From NCBI GenBank assembly GCA_022615255.1, contig JAKEHC010000094.1, forward strand, positions 1 to 22,334: a stretch of DNA of 22,334 nucleotides, given 5' to 3'. This DNA comes from Candidatus Dadabacteria bacterium. GTDB taxonomy: Bacteria > Desulfobacterota_D > UBA1144 > Nemesobacterales > CSP1-2. Made by a program: the position numbers and the translations under genes. Below the pieces are notes generated by a model that saw only the letters and a program-made list of their open reading frames with translations, was not told the DNA's origin and did not search any database. Positions 14,145 to 22,334 of the stretch are shown here, one piece after another (the stretch's first letter is position 1; every line of letters starts with the position of its first letter).

Positions 14145-15473
14145 ATGGGGAAAAAATACTTATATTTAGAGACATACGGCTGTCAGATGAATGTATACGA
14201 TTCGGATAAGGTCCGGAGTGTACTTGATGCCGAGCTTACAAACGACCCTGGGAAGGCTGACATCGTAATAATTAACACCTGCGCTATAAGGGAAAAGGCT
14301 GACCAGAAGGCTTTCAGCAGCTTGGGAAGGTTCAAGCATCTCAAGGTAAGAAAACCTAATATGATATTAGGTGTAGGTGGGTGTGTCGCACAGCTTTATG
14401 GAGAAAGGCTCCTTGAGAATTTTCCCCATCTCGATCTAGTATTTGGAACAAGAACCATACCGCTTCTCCCTGAGCTTATTTCACGGGTAGAAAGGGAGAA
14501 GAGAAGAAGGGTAGAAATCTCGTTTGATGTAGAAGAGGTTTTTGAATTTGAGCCCTATCATGAGGAGGGGAGGGTTACAGCGTTTGTTTCAGTCCAGCAG
14601 GGCTGTAACAAAAGATGCAGTTATTGTATTGTCCCCCATGTAAGGGGGGAAGAAACAAATAGGGCAGTAGGGGATATACTAAATGAGACAAACAAGCTCG
14701 TTAAAAAGGGCGTGAGAGAGGTAACCCTTATCGGACAGACAGTCAATTCTTGGAAAAGGGGAGAGTATAAGTTCGGCGATTTACTCAAGATAGTAGGTGA
14801 GATAGAGGAACTTTTGCGTATCCGCTTTACTACATCGTATCCTAGGGACTTCACAAAGAAGCTGATTGAATCTATAAGGGATGTCCCGCAGGTATGTCAT
14901 CACTTACACCTTCCCGTTCAGTCTGGCTCTAACAGGGTTTTGGAAAGGATGGGCAGAACATATACGAGGGAATGGTATATAGATATAATAAAGAGGATTA
15001 GGGATGCTGTGCCTGATATGGCAGTTACAACTGATATAATTGTAGGGTTTCCGGGTGAAACCGAGTCGGATTTTGAAGACACTATGAGGCTTCTAGAAGA
15101 GGTTGGGTTCGATGGTACCTTTTCTTTCAAATTTTCGCCGAGACCAGAGACGCCTGCGGCTGAATACTATGACTCCGTTTCTGACAAGACTGCCGGCAGG
15201 AGGCTTACGGAGCTACAGGAGTTTCAAAGGGAAATTACGGTAAAAAAGAATCAGAGCAGGGTTGGAGAAATAGAGGAAGTCCTTATCGAGGGTGAGAGCA
15301 AGAACGACCCAAACTGGGTTACGGGAAGGACTTCTCATAATCGTATTGTTAATCTTCCTGGAGGCGCTGACTTGAGGGGTAAACTGGCAAGGGTGGAAAT
15401 AACAGAAGGGTTTCAAAACTCCTTACGGGGGAGATTAATAGAAAATCAAAAGGAGGTGAGCCATGTATCTTGA
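14145..15473 (+). CDS. miaB: tRNA-2-methylthio-N6-dimethylallyladenosine synthase MiaB
   Basis: A radical SAM methylthiotransferase that adds a 2-methylthio group to i6A37 in tRNAs reading UNN codons. The N-terminal UPF0004 domain carries the three cysteines of the auxiliary cluster, C13 (YGCQMN), C46 (NTCAIRE) and C80 (GGCVAQ). The radical SAM cluster is C154, C158, C161 (QQGCNKRCSYCIVP), and a C-terminal TRAM domain follows (about 375-435). YGCQMN and the overall 442-aa length favour MiaB over MtaB or RimO. The ATG has no Shine-Dalgarno upstream. The last 11 bases overlap the start of the bifunctional nuclease gene, so the two are coupled. Confidence 0.95.
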   Translation: MGKKYLYLETYGCQMNVYDSDKVRSVLDAELTNDPGKADIVIINTCAIREKADQKAFSSLGRFKHLKVRKPNMILGVGGCVAQLYGERLLENFPHLDLVFGTRTIPLLPELISRVEREKRRRVEISFDVEEVFEFEPYHEEGRVTAFVSVQQGCNKRCSYCIVPHVRGEETNRAVGDILNETNKLVKKGVREVTLIGQTVNSWKRGEYKFGDLLKIVGEIEELLRIRFTTSYPRDFTKKLIESIRDVPQVCHHLHLPVQSGSNRVLERMGRTYTREWYIDIIKRIRDAVPDMAVTTDIIVGFPGETESDFEDTMRLLEEVGFDGTFSFKFSPRPETPAAEYYDSVSDKTAGRRLTELQEFQREITVKKNQSRVGEIEEVLIEGESKNDPNWVTGRTSHNRIVNLPGGADLRGKLARVEITEGFQNSLRGRLIENQKEVSHVS

Positions 15474-15939
15474 AATGAAGGTTTCTGGAATAGCATTAGA
15501 CCCTTTTACCAATACCCCTATTGTGATTCTAAAAGACCTCACCGGTGAGAAGGTGCTTCCTATATGGATTGGGTTCATGGAGGCAAGCGCCATAGCTATG
15601 GAGCTTGAGAAAACCCCAAGGGCTCGCCCCCTCACACACGATTTAATGAAAACACTCTTAGAAACCCTTAAGTTTTCGGTAGCGAGGGTAGAGGTTACTG
15701 ACCTGAAGAATGATACATTTTATGCCGAGATACGGCTAAAAAGAGGAACCGAAGAACACATAGTTGATTCAAGACCGAGCGATGCTATAGCAATTGCACT
15801 CAGAACAGGCTCTCCGATCTTTGTCAGGGATGAGGTGCTTGAAAAGTCGAAGAAACTTGAGATTGACGAAGAAAAGGAAAAGCTTACCGATCTCTTAGAA
15901 AAGATTCCCACTGGAGATTTTGGAAAGTACAAGATGTGA
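15463..15939 (+). CDS. Bifunctional nuclease family protein (DUF151)
   Basis: A 158-aa protein of the BFN/DUF151 family, whose plant members have DNase and RNase activity; the bacterial role is unclear. Family features are the opening strand MKVSGIALDPFTNTPIVIL, then the run LPIWIGFMEASAIA, the segment RPLTHDLM, and the segment SRPSDAIAIALRTGSPIFV near residues 105-125. A charged helical tail follows. AAAAGGAGGTGAG just before the ATG is an excellent ribosome binding site lying inside the miaB coding end. Pairing with miaB is common in related genomes and suggests a shared link to RNA metabolism. Confidence 0.88.
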   Translation: MYLEMKVSGIALDPFTNTPIVILKDLTGEKVLPIWIGFMEASAIAMELEKTPRARPLTHDLMKTLLETLKFSVARVEVTDLKNDTFYAEIRLKRGTEEHIVDSRPSDAIAIALRTGSPIFVRDEVLEKSKKLEIDEEKEKLTDLLEKIPTGDFGKYKM

Positions 15940-16344
15940 CTGTGTGATTGTGTTATCAATACCTGCCCTATCCTAATTTCACGCTTACATATCCTAAGAA
16001 GAGGAGTGTTATTAGAATGATACCTGGTCTTGAGGATGCAGAGTTTATACGATATGAGAGCATACGCAGAAACACAAATATAAACTCGCCTCCCAAACAG
16101 CGCCACAATATCGCAAAGAAAAAGGCTTATCATAGAAAGGGCACTGAATAGAATATCAGACTTGAGCCAATGGCTCGGTTAAAGCCAGATAGCTGTATTA
16201 GATGCCTTCACTTGCCCTGCATTTCTACTGTTTAGGATGGCATTGACGAAGAGCAGGGACATTAATTGAGCACTGTATCCCAAGAGTTTGATTTCCTAAA
16301 AATAATGGTAATACTTATGTTTTCTTGATTTATAGAATATACAT
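15940..16344. other. 405-base intergenic gap before glyQ
   Basis: No gene is supported here. A plus-strand 67-codon frame (to 16151) and two overlapping minus-strand frames are open, but none has a Shine-Dalgarno or a recognisable family pattern. A small hairpin GAGCC-AAT-GGCTC lies near 16163-16175 and a CCCTGC/GCAGGG pair near 16216-16258; neither has a T-run. TAGAAT (16333-16338) just before the glyQ ATG may be a -10 box. No tRNA-like or T-box-like sequence was seen. Confidence 0.4.
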
Positions 16345-17283
16345 ATGACTTTTCAAGAACTAATCCTAGAACTAGAGAGGTTTTGGGCGAAGCAGGGCTG
16401 TATAATATTTCAGCCCTATGACCTGGAAAAGGGGGCGGGAACGTTTCATCCGGCTACGTTCTTGAGATGTCTCGGACCGGAGCCTTGGCGCGCTGCGTAC
16501 GTTGAGCCGTCAAGAAGGCCCACAGATGGGAGATACGGAGAAAACCCCAATCGCCTTCAGCACTACTATCAGTTTCAGGTTATAATAAAACCCTCACCTA
16601 AGAATATACAGGAGCTATATCTTAACAGTCTCCGTACGTTTGGAATAGACCCACTTACACACGACATTAGGTTTGTAGAAGATGACTGGGAATCCCCTAC
16701 GCTTGGGGCTTGGGGACTCGGATGGGAGGTATGGCTTGATGGTATGGAGATCACACAATTTACCTATTTTCAACAGGCAGGCGGGATTGATTTAAAACCT
16801 GTTTCCGCTGAGATCACATACGGGACGGAAAGGATTGCCATGTACCTTCAGGGCGTTGAAAGCGTATTCAACCTTGAGTGGACTAATGGTGTTACTTACC
16901 GTGAGATTCATCATCAGGATGAGGTTGAATTTTCAAGATATAACTTTGAAGAGTCGAACCCGGAGATGCTTAGAGACCTATTTGAAAAGTTCAAGATTGA
17001 GTGTGAGAAGCTGGTTGATAAAAAACTACCGCTGCCGGCTTATGATTACTGTCTAAAATGCTCTCATACCTTTAACCTTTTGGATGCGCGTGGAGCGATT
17101 GGGGTGGCAGAGCGCGCAAGCTTCATAGGAAAGGTTCGAGAGCTTGCAAAGAGATGTGCTGAGGCTTATCTGAAAGGAAGAGAGGAAATGGGTTTCCCAC
17201 TCCTTAAAGAAAATCCCTGGAAGTCTTTCGAGCGCATTACCCTGAGAAAGAGCAATAAGAATGGAAAAAGAGCTGATACTTGA
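16345..17283 (+). CDS. glyQ: Glycyl-tRNA synthetase alpha subunit
   Basis: The catalytic subunit of the bacterial alpha2beta2 GlyRS, which activates glycine and charges tRNA-Gly together with GlyS. The start FQELILELERFWAKQGC, followed by YDLEKGAGTFHPATFLR, and the class II motif 2 segment RPTDGRYGENPNRLQHYYQF are almost invariant in the family. WLDGMEITQFTYFQQAGG and ITYGTERIAMYLQGV follow. At 312 aa it is slightly longer than usual (about 290-303) because of a charged tail that overlaps glyS by 23 bases. No Shine-Dalgarno precedes the ATG. Confidence 0.96.
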   Translation: MTFQELILELERFWAKQGCIIFQPYDLEKGAGTFHPATFLRCLGPEPWRAAYVEPSRRPTDGRYGENPNRLQHYYQFQVIIKPSPKNIQELYLNSLRTFGIDPLTHDIRFVEDDWESPTLGAWGLGWEVWLDGMEITQFTYFQQAGGIDLKPVSAEITYGTERIAMYLQGVESVFNLEWTNGVTYREIHHQDEVEFSRYNFEESNPEMLRDLFEKFKIECEKLVDKKLPLPAYDYCLKCSHTFNLLDARGAIGVAERASFIGKVRELAKRCAEAYLKGREEMGFPLLKENPWKSFERITLRKSNKNGKRADT

Positions 17284-19399
17284 AATAGGCACAGAGGAGA
17301 TTCCTGCAGGATTCTTAGAAGACGCTATCAGGAATTTGGGCAGCATTACGGAGCGGGAATTAGAAGACAATCTTCTTTCGTACAAGGATATAATTACATT
17401 CGGAACACCCAGAAGGCTTACGCTCAAGGTTTCCGGTCTGTCGGATAAACAGAGCGACAAGGTAGTCGAGATTACAGGTCCCCCTAAACGGATTGCATTG
17501 GATGAAAGCGGCGAGCCTACAAAGGCGGCGATAGGGTTCGCAAAGGCTCAGGGAGCAGATGTAAAGGACCTGGTTCTTTTAGGGCGTGAGAAGGGAGAGC
17601 TTATTGCTATAAGAAGAAAGATAAAGGGTGTAAGAACTGAGGGGGTTTTAAAGGAACTTCTTCCAAAAATTATCTTATCAATGCAGTTCAGAAAATCTAT
17701 GAGATGGGCAGGTGGTAGTACCACCTTTGCAAGACCGATAAGATGGATTCTCGCTCTATACGGCGGGAAAACTGTTCCGTTTAATGTAGAAGAGATAAAA
17801 AGCGGTCCAAATACAGAGGGGCACAGGTTTATATCACCTAAGCCGTTTCGAGTGAAAAACTGGGACGGGTATATAAGCGGGCTTGAAAAGGGGTTTGTTA
17901 TTTTAGATCAAAAGAAGAGAAAGGAGATCATAAGAAGGGATGTTGTTAAGACAGCTAAAGAAATCGGAGGGGTAGTGCTTCAAGACGAGGAATTATTAGA
18001 AGTCGTAACCCATTTAGTCGAATACCCGCTCGTGCTTAAAGGTAATTTCGAACCCGAGTTCTTAGAACTTCCGAAAGAGGTTCTGATCAGCGTAATGAAA
18101 AACAATCAAAAGTACTTCCCTGTATTTTCAAACTCCGAGAAAAACAAGGAGCTTCTTTTCCATTTCATCTTTGTCTCTGGAACACCTGTAAGGAATCCGG
18201 ATATAGTTATTAGGGGAAACGAGAGGGTTATTAAAGCCAGGTTTAGGGATGCTAAATTTCTCTATGAAGAGGATATAAAGACGCCGCTTTCAGATAAGGT
18301 AGAGAAACTCAAGGGTATGGTCTTCCTATCCGATCTTGGCACCTATTATGACAAAGTAAAAAGACTTGGAGCTAGAAAGGCAAAGATGGAAAGTTTAGTG
18401 AAGGTGATTGGAGTTAACCTGGGCTTTCAGGATTCTTTTGAAGACCTTGAGCGGGCGGCGATACTCTCAAAGGCGGACCTTGTAACTCAGATGGTATTTG
18501 AGTTCCCGGAGCTTCAAGGAACTATGGGGAGATACTATGCGGAGAGGTCAGGAGAAAATCAAGAAGTTGCAAGAGCAATAGAAGAGCAGTATATGCCTAC
18601 ATCACGCGAGGGGAAGCTTCCGGAGACTAACCTTGGAGCGATACTCAGCATAGCAGATAAGGTTGACACTATTTCAGCTTGTTTTGTCGCAGGGCTCACA
18701 CCCACAGGGACATCCGATCCTTATGCGCTTAGAAGACAGGCGATAGGAATTATCAATATTATCCTTAACAAGGGGTTCCATCTGAGTTTGAAGCTTATCT
18801 TTAACTCCGGTTTAGGACGGATTTGGGACCAAATTGGGAAGCCAAGCTCTTCTGACATTCTAAAGGAAGCGATGGACTTCATGGTTGAGAGGTTCAGAAA
18901 CCTCATGATTTCTGAGGGATTTACTCAAGATTTGATAGATGCTGTGATTTCTTCTGAGCGCGAAACATCTGCCAGAGGCGAGTATGTCGAAGACCATGAC
19001 TTGGTTGAAACTAAGAGAAAGATAGAAGCCTTATCGGAGTTCTGCAAAGCTCCTGATTTTGATTTGCTTGCAATTGTATTTAAGCGTGTGGTAAATATAG
19101 TAAAAGGGCAGCCGAGGGGTAATGAGGTTATTAAGGAGCTTTTTACCGAACCTACAGAAGGTCTGCTTTATAAAGCTTACTCAGATGCAAAGCATCGGGT
19201 AGAACAAAGTATATCGGAAAGGGATTATATAAAGGCGCTTTCCCAGATGAAGGGTTTAAAGGGATCTGTAGACAAATACTTCGACGACGTGCTTGTTATG
19301 GATAAGGACGAAAAGATTCGCCTTAATCGCCTTACAGGGCTTTGGATGATTAGAGACCTGTTTTTTAAAGTTGCTGATTTCTCAAAAATTAGTACTTAA
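17261..19399 (+). CDS. glyS: Glycyl-tRNA synthetase beta subunit
   Basis: The tRNA-binding subunit of the heterotetrameric enzyme. The N-terminus ELILEIGTEEIPAGF is the family signature. The central HD-like domain includes ADLVTQMVFEFPELQG and MGRYYAERSGE at about 404-430, then LADKVDT-type IADKVDTISACFVAGL and PTGTSDPYALRRQA; the C-terminal DALR-type anticodon domain spans about 590-700. Length 712 aa is normal. The start lies inside the end of glyQ, so the subunits are probably made in balance by coupling. Confidence 0.96.
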   Translation: MEKELILEIGTEEIPAGFLEDAIRNLGSITERELEDNLLSYKDIITFGTPRRLTLKVSGLSDKQSDKVVEITGPPKRIALDESGEPTKAAIGFAKAQGADVKDLVLLGREKGELIAIRRKIKGVRTEGVLKELLPKIILSMQFRKSMRWAGGSTTFARPIRWILALYGGKTVPFNVEEIKSGPNTEGHRFISPKPFRVKNWDGYISGLEKGFVILDQKKRKEIIRRDVVKTAKEIGGVVLQDEELLEVVTHLVEYPLVLKGNFEPEFLELPKEVLISVMKNNQKYFPVFSNSEKNKELLFHFIFVSGTPVRNPDIVIRGNERVIKARFRDAKFLYEEDIKTPLSDKVEKLKGMVFLSDLGTYYDKVKRLGARKAKMESLVKVIGVNLGFQDSFEDLERAAILSKADLVTQMVFEFPELQGTMGRYYAERSGENQEVARAIEEQYMPTSREGKLPETNLGAILSIADKVDTISACFVAGLTPTGTSDPYALRRQAIGIINIILNKGFHLSLKLIFNSGLGRIWDQIGKPSSSDILKEAMDFMVERFRNLMISEGFTQDLIDAVISSERETSARGEYVEDHDLVETKRKIEALSEFCKAPDFDLLAIVFKRVVNIVKGQPRGNEVIKELFTEPTEGLLYKAYSDAKHRVEQSISERDYIKALSQMKGLKGSVDKYFDDVLVMDKDEKIRLNRLTGLWMIRDLFFKVADFSKIST

Positions 19400-19417
19400 A
19401 GGGGGAAAAACTGCGCT

Positions 19418-22210
19418 ATGGCTAAGGTTAGACCCAAAAATATTGGAAAGCATATTCCTAATAGTCAGAAAGGCAAAAAATATGTCTATTTCTTCGGCGG
19501 CGGTAAAGCGGACGGACATGGGAAAATGAAAGACCTCCTAGGCGGGAAAGGAGCTGGGCTTGCCGAGATGACGAGAATCGGCATACCGGTTCCCCCCGGC
19601 TTTACGATCTCGACAGAGGTCTGTCGGATGTATTACGAAAATAACAAGCAAATTCCAAACCACATTATTAAATTAATAGGCGAGAGCCTTGCAAAACTAG
19701 AGAGGATAGCAGGTAAGAAATTCGGAGATTCAAATGACCCTCTCCTGGTATCGGTCCGTTCAGGGTCTAAATTTTCTATGCCCGGCATGATGGATACCGT
19801 TTTGAATTTAGGACTAAATGAAACAAGCGTTCTGGGACTTTCAGAAAAAACGGGAAACGCTAGATTTGGATGGGATGCATACAGAAGGTTTATCCAGATG
19901 TTTGGCGATATAGTATTGAAGATAGATAAAGAGGAATTTGAGAAGATCTTGGAAGGGGTAAAACATAGGCAAAAAGTCGAGAAAGATGTTGAGCTAGGAG
20001 TATCGGCGCTTAAGGAGGTTGTTTCAGAATATAAAAAGCTTGTTAAGGAGAGGACTAAGAAGGATTTCCCTAATGACCCAAGAACACAGCTTGATATGGC
20101 TATAAATGCCGTTTTCCTATCCTGGAATAATCCAAGGGCGATCTTTTATAGAAAGCAGTATGGAATCCCTGATGATCTTGGCACGGCGGTGAACGTGCAG
20201 ACCATGGTTTTTGGGAACAAGGGTGAAAGATCCGGCACAGGCGTAGGGTTTACGAGAGACCCAGCGACGGGGGAAAAGACGCTTTATGCTGAATACCTTA
20301 TGAATGCACAGGGTGAAGATGTGGTAGCTGGTATTAGAACGCCAAAGCATATAGAGGAGCTGGAGCGTGAAACACCGGGTATATATAAAGAACTGATCAG
20401 GACTGCTAAAACGCTTGAGAGACACTTTAGAGATATGCAGGATTTTGAGTTTACTATTGAGGAAGGGAAGCTTTATCTACTTCAGACAAGGTCTGGGAAA
20501 AGGACAGGTATTGCATCCGGGAAAGTCGCTTATTATATGGTCAAAGAGAAACTTATTACAAAGGAAGAGGCACTACTCAGGGTAGAGCCTCAGCATCTTG
20601 AACAGTTTCTATTCCCGATATTTAACCCTAACGAAAAGAAGAATTTTAAACAGATTGGGAAGGGGCTTGCCGCATCACCGGGGGCTGCAGCAGGGAGGGT
20701 AGCGCTTGATGCTGAGACAGCTGTTGAGATGAAGCGGAAAGGTAATCGAGTAATACTGGTTAGGAAGGAGACAAGCCCAGACGATATTCATGGTATGGCG
20801 GCTTCGCTGGGGGTGCTCACTGCACGAGGGGGACGTACAAGCCATGCGGCGGTTGTGGGAAGGCAGATGGGTAAGGTATGTGTTGTAGGAGCAGAGGAAA
20901 TAGTTGTAGATGAGGAAAAGAAGAGTTTTCATGTGGGAGATGTAGTCGTAAGGCAAGGTGATTATCTTTCAATAGATGGATTTGAGGGGAAGGTTTATAT
21001 AGGGGACATACCTGTATTTCCTTCTGAAGTTATTCAAGTTATCGAAGGGAGCTTAAAGCCTGTAGAGTCTGAGAAGTATATAATTTTCTCCACTATTCTT
21101 AGCTGGGCGGACAAAGTAAGAAGGCTAGGTATTAGAACAAATGCCGACATTCCGAGGGATGCAAAGGTAGCTGTAAAGTTTGGTGCAGAAGGAATCGGGC
21201 TCTGCCGTACGGAACATATGTTTTTTGCCGAAGATAGGATCCCACTTATGCAGGGAATGATTCTTGCAAAGACTAGGATAGAAAGAGAAGAGTTTCTCGA
21301 CAAGCTTCTTCCAATGCAGAAAGAGGATTTTAAAGGACTCTTCCGAGAGATGAGCGGATACCCCGTAAACATAAGGCTACTCGATCCCCCACTTCACGAA
21401 TTTCTTCCTAAACGTGAGGAGTTGATGGTAGAGATTAGGGAGCTTGAGCTGTTAGGCGGAGATCCAACACTTTTAGAAGAGAAGCGAAAACTTCTTTCAA
21501 GGGTTGAGGAGCTTCACGAATTCAACCCCATGCTGGGGCTTCGCGGATGCAGGCTAGGAATCCTTATGCCGGAAATCAGCCGTATGCAGGCACAGGCTAT
21601 AATGGAGGCGGCTTGTGAGGTTGCTGATGAGGGGGTAGAGGTAATTCCTGAGATTATGGTTCCGCTTGTTGGCATGCTTACAGAGATTAAAGCGCAAAAG
21701 GACATTATAGTTGAAGTGGCTGAAGAGGTTGTGAAAGGGTATGGGAAAAAGATAAAGTACTATGTTGGCACTATGATCGAAGTTCCTAGGGCGGCTGTTA
21801 CAGCTGATGAAATAGCTAGTGAGGCTGAGTTTTTTTCATTCGGAACGAATGATCTTACTCAGACCACCTTTGCGTTCTCACGTGATGACGCTGGGAGATT
21901 CATAAGGGCTTATATGGAAAATAAGGTAGCACTCAACGGAAAGCAGGTTGAGATTTTGGAGAAGGATCCATTTTCAACACTTGATATAAAGGGTGTGGGT
22001 GAGTTTATGAAGATTGCGATTACAAAGGGAAGGAAAACAAGGCCTAATCTCAAGGTTGGGATTTGTGGAGAACACGGTGGCGATCCGGACTCAATTGAAT
22101 TTTGCCATAATGTAGGCATGAATTATGTAAGCTGCTCTCCTTATAGGGTGCCGATTGCGAGGCTTTCGGCGGCAAGGATAGCTTTAAAAGAGAAGTTAAA
22201 CCTGGATTAA
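19418..22210 (+). CDS. ppdK: Pyruvate, phosphate dikinase
   Basis: Interconverts pyruvate, ATP and Pi with PEP, AMP and PPi, serving gluconeogenesis or PPi-linked glycolysis. Order of parts: nucleotide-binding domain beginning YVYFFGGGKADGHGKMKDLL (GGKGAGLAEM after residue 42), phosphohistidine domain with catalytic H476 in GGRTSHAAVVG, and the PEP/pyruvate barrel with GLCRTEHMFF near 595, FGTNDLTQTTFAFSRDD, ICGEHGGDP and the catalytic C906 in NYVSCSPYRVPIARL. At 930 aa it is longer than typical (about 875-880), partly from a Lys-rich N-terminal extension of about 19 residues before the usual beginning; the ATG is supported by GGGGGA about 12 bases upstream. It follows glyS by 18 bases, an order common in deltaproteobacteria. 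Confidence 0.96.
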   Translation: MAKVRPKNIGKHIPNSQKGKKYVYFFGGGKADGHGKMKDLLGGKGAGLAEMTRIGIPVPPGFTISTEVCRMYYENNKQIPNHIIKLIGESLAKLERIAGKKFGDSNDPLLVSVRSGSKFSMPGMMDTVLNLGLNETSVLGLSEKTGNARFGWDAYRRFIQMFGDIVLKIDKEEFEKILEGVKHRQKVEKDVELGVSALKEVVSEYKKLVKERTKKDFPNDPRTQLDMAINAVFLSWNNPRAIFYRKQYGIPDDLGTAVNVQTMVFGNKGERSGTGVGFTRDPATGEKTLYAEYLMNAQGEDVVAGIRTPKHIEELERETPGIYKELIRTAKTLERHFRDMQDFEFTIEEGKLYLLQTRSGKRTGIASGKVAYYMVKEKLITKEEALLRVEPQHLEQFLFPIFNPNEKKNFKQIGKGLAASPGAAAGRVALDAETAVEMKRKGNRVILVRKETSPDDIHGMAASLGVLTARGGRTSHAAVVGRQMGKVCVVGAEEIVVDEEKKSFHVGDVVVRQGDYLSIDGFEGKVYIGDIPVFPSEVIQVIEGSLKPVESEKYIIFSTILSWADKVRRLGIRTNADIPRDAKVAVKFGAEGIGLCRTEHMFFAEDRIPLMQGMILAKTRIEREEFLDKLLPMQKEDFKGLFREMSGYPVNIRLLDPPLHEFLPKREELMVEIRELELLGGDPTLLEEKRKLLSRVEELHEFNPMLGLRGCRLGILMPEISRMQAQAIMEAACEVADEGVEVIPEIMVPLVGMLTEIKAQKDIIVEVAEEVVKGYGKKIKYYVGTMIEVPRAAVTADEIASEAEFFSFGTNDLTQTTFAFSRDDAGRFIRAYMENKVALNGKQVEILEKDPFSTLDIKGVGEFMKIAITKGRKTRPNLKVGICGEHGGDPDSIEFCHNVGMNYVSCSPYRVPIARLSAARIALKEKLNLD

Positions 22211-22253
22211 GCGTTAATAAGAATAAAAAGTATGGAGCTTGTCTAGAACATTG

Positions 22254-22334
22254 TTAACTATAATTGAGAATCCCCCTGATAATACGCCTCAAATCCCTAT
22301 TTCTGTTGTTAAACTTGAACTCCATCTCTTTTAA
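22254..22334 (-). CDS. Possible transposase C-terminus, cut by window edge
   Basis: The minus strand is open from the right edge for 26 codons to a TAA at 22254-22256. The peptide reads LKEMEFKFNNRNRDLRRIIR then GILNYS. The run EFKFNNRN followed by a short helix resembles the C-terminal end of IS1595/ISXO2-like transposases (FxFNxRN). The evidence is short and the rest lies outside the window. A sequence GGAGCTTGTCTAGAACA near 22235-22251 could be the end of the element. Confidence 0.35.
   Translation of the reverse strand, partial: LKEMEFKFNNRNRDLRRIIRGILNYS

Noticed and set aside
15968..16126. Minus-strand 53-codon open frame with a hydrophobic tail (GIILITLLFLGYVSVKLG), candidate small membrane protein
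   Set aside because: The only in-frame start is a TTG without ribosome binding site, two other frames overlap it, and the pattern is not a family I recognise.
15948..16151. Plus-strand 67-codon frame between bfn and glyQ
   Set aside because: No Shine-Dalgarno, no good start and no recognisable domain; it is Lys/Arg/Asn-rich and looks like chance in non-coding DNA.
16163..16175. GAGCC-AAT-GGCTC hairpin before glyQ as T-box or terminator
   Set aside because: No T-run, no T-box core sequence and no specifier-loop context; glyQS of this type is not usually T-box controlled outside Gram-positives.

Overview
The window looks like a piece of chromosome from an AT-rich, Gram-negative-type bacterium, most likely of a deltaproteobacterial (Desulfobacterota or Dadabacteria-like) lineage. 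This is inferred from gene order and product set: a small coiled-coil gene, zapA, 5-formyltetrahydrofolate cyclo-ligase and rny in a row; miaB overlapping a bifunctional-nuclease gene; and glyQ-glyS-ppdK. No rRNA or other taxonomic marker is present, so the assignment is tentative. No tRNA, rRNA, CRISPR array, integron or phage module is visible.

Left part (1-4785): a strong leftward promoter leaves the window at the left edge. Next comes a rightward secreted periplasmic-binding-protein-like gene (LivK/LpoA type). It converges on a leftward pair, a ccsA-like cytochrome c assembly gene followed by larC (nickel-pincer cofactor synthesis), and prfA (release factor 1) lies upstream of that pair on the same strand.

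Centre-left (4786-7600): divergent from prfA is a compact rightward operon with a ZapB-like coiled-coil protein, zapA, 5-FCL and RNase Y. It links cell division, folate salvage and mRNA turnover, as in many related genomes.

Centre (7600-14144): this is the accessory-looking part. A double-zinc-ribbon / class III cyclase / AAA ATPase / TPR signalling gene is split by one in-frame TAA exactly where relatives have a Gln codon. Then come an SDR oxidoreductase, a decayed transposase (two in-frame TGA codons and one frameshift) and an MFS organic-anion transporter, all on the minus strand.

Right part (14145-22334): rightward housekeeping genes. miaB and a bifunctional nuclease gene overlap; after a 405-base gap, glyQ and glyS overlap by 23 bases, and ppdK follows 18 bases later. 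At the extreme right edge the minus strand carries what looks like the last 26 codons of another transposase.

I do not see a clear new multi-gene system. The best candidates for a second look are the stop-split cyclase gene, the transposase remnant in an intergenic region, the absence of Shine-Dalgarno sites in front of several operon-first genes, and the structured, start-codon-poor junction between zapA and 5-FCL.
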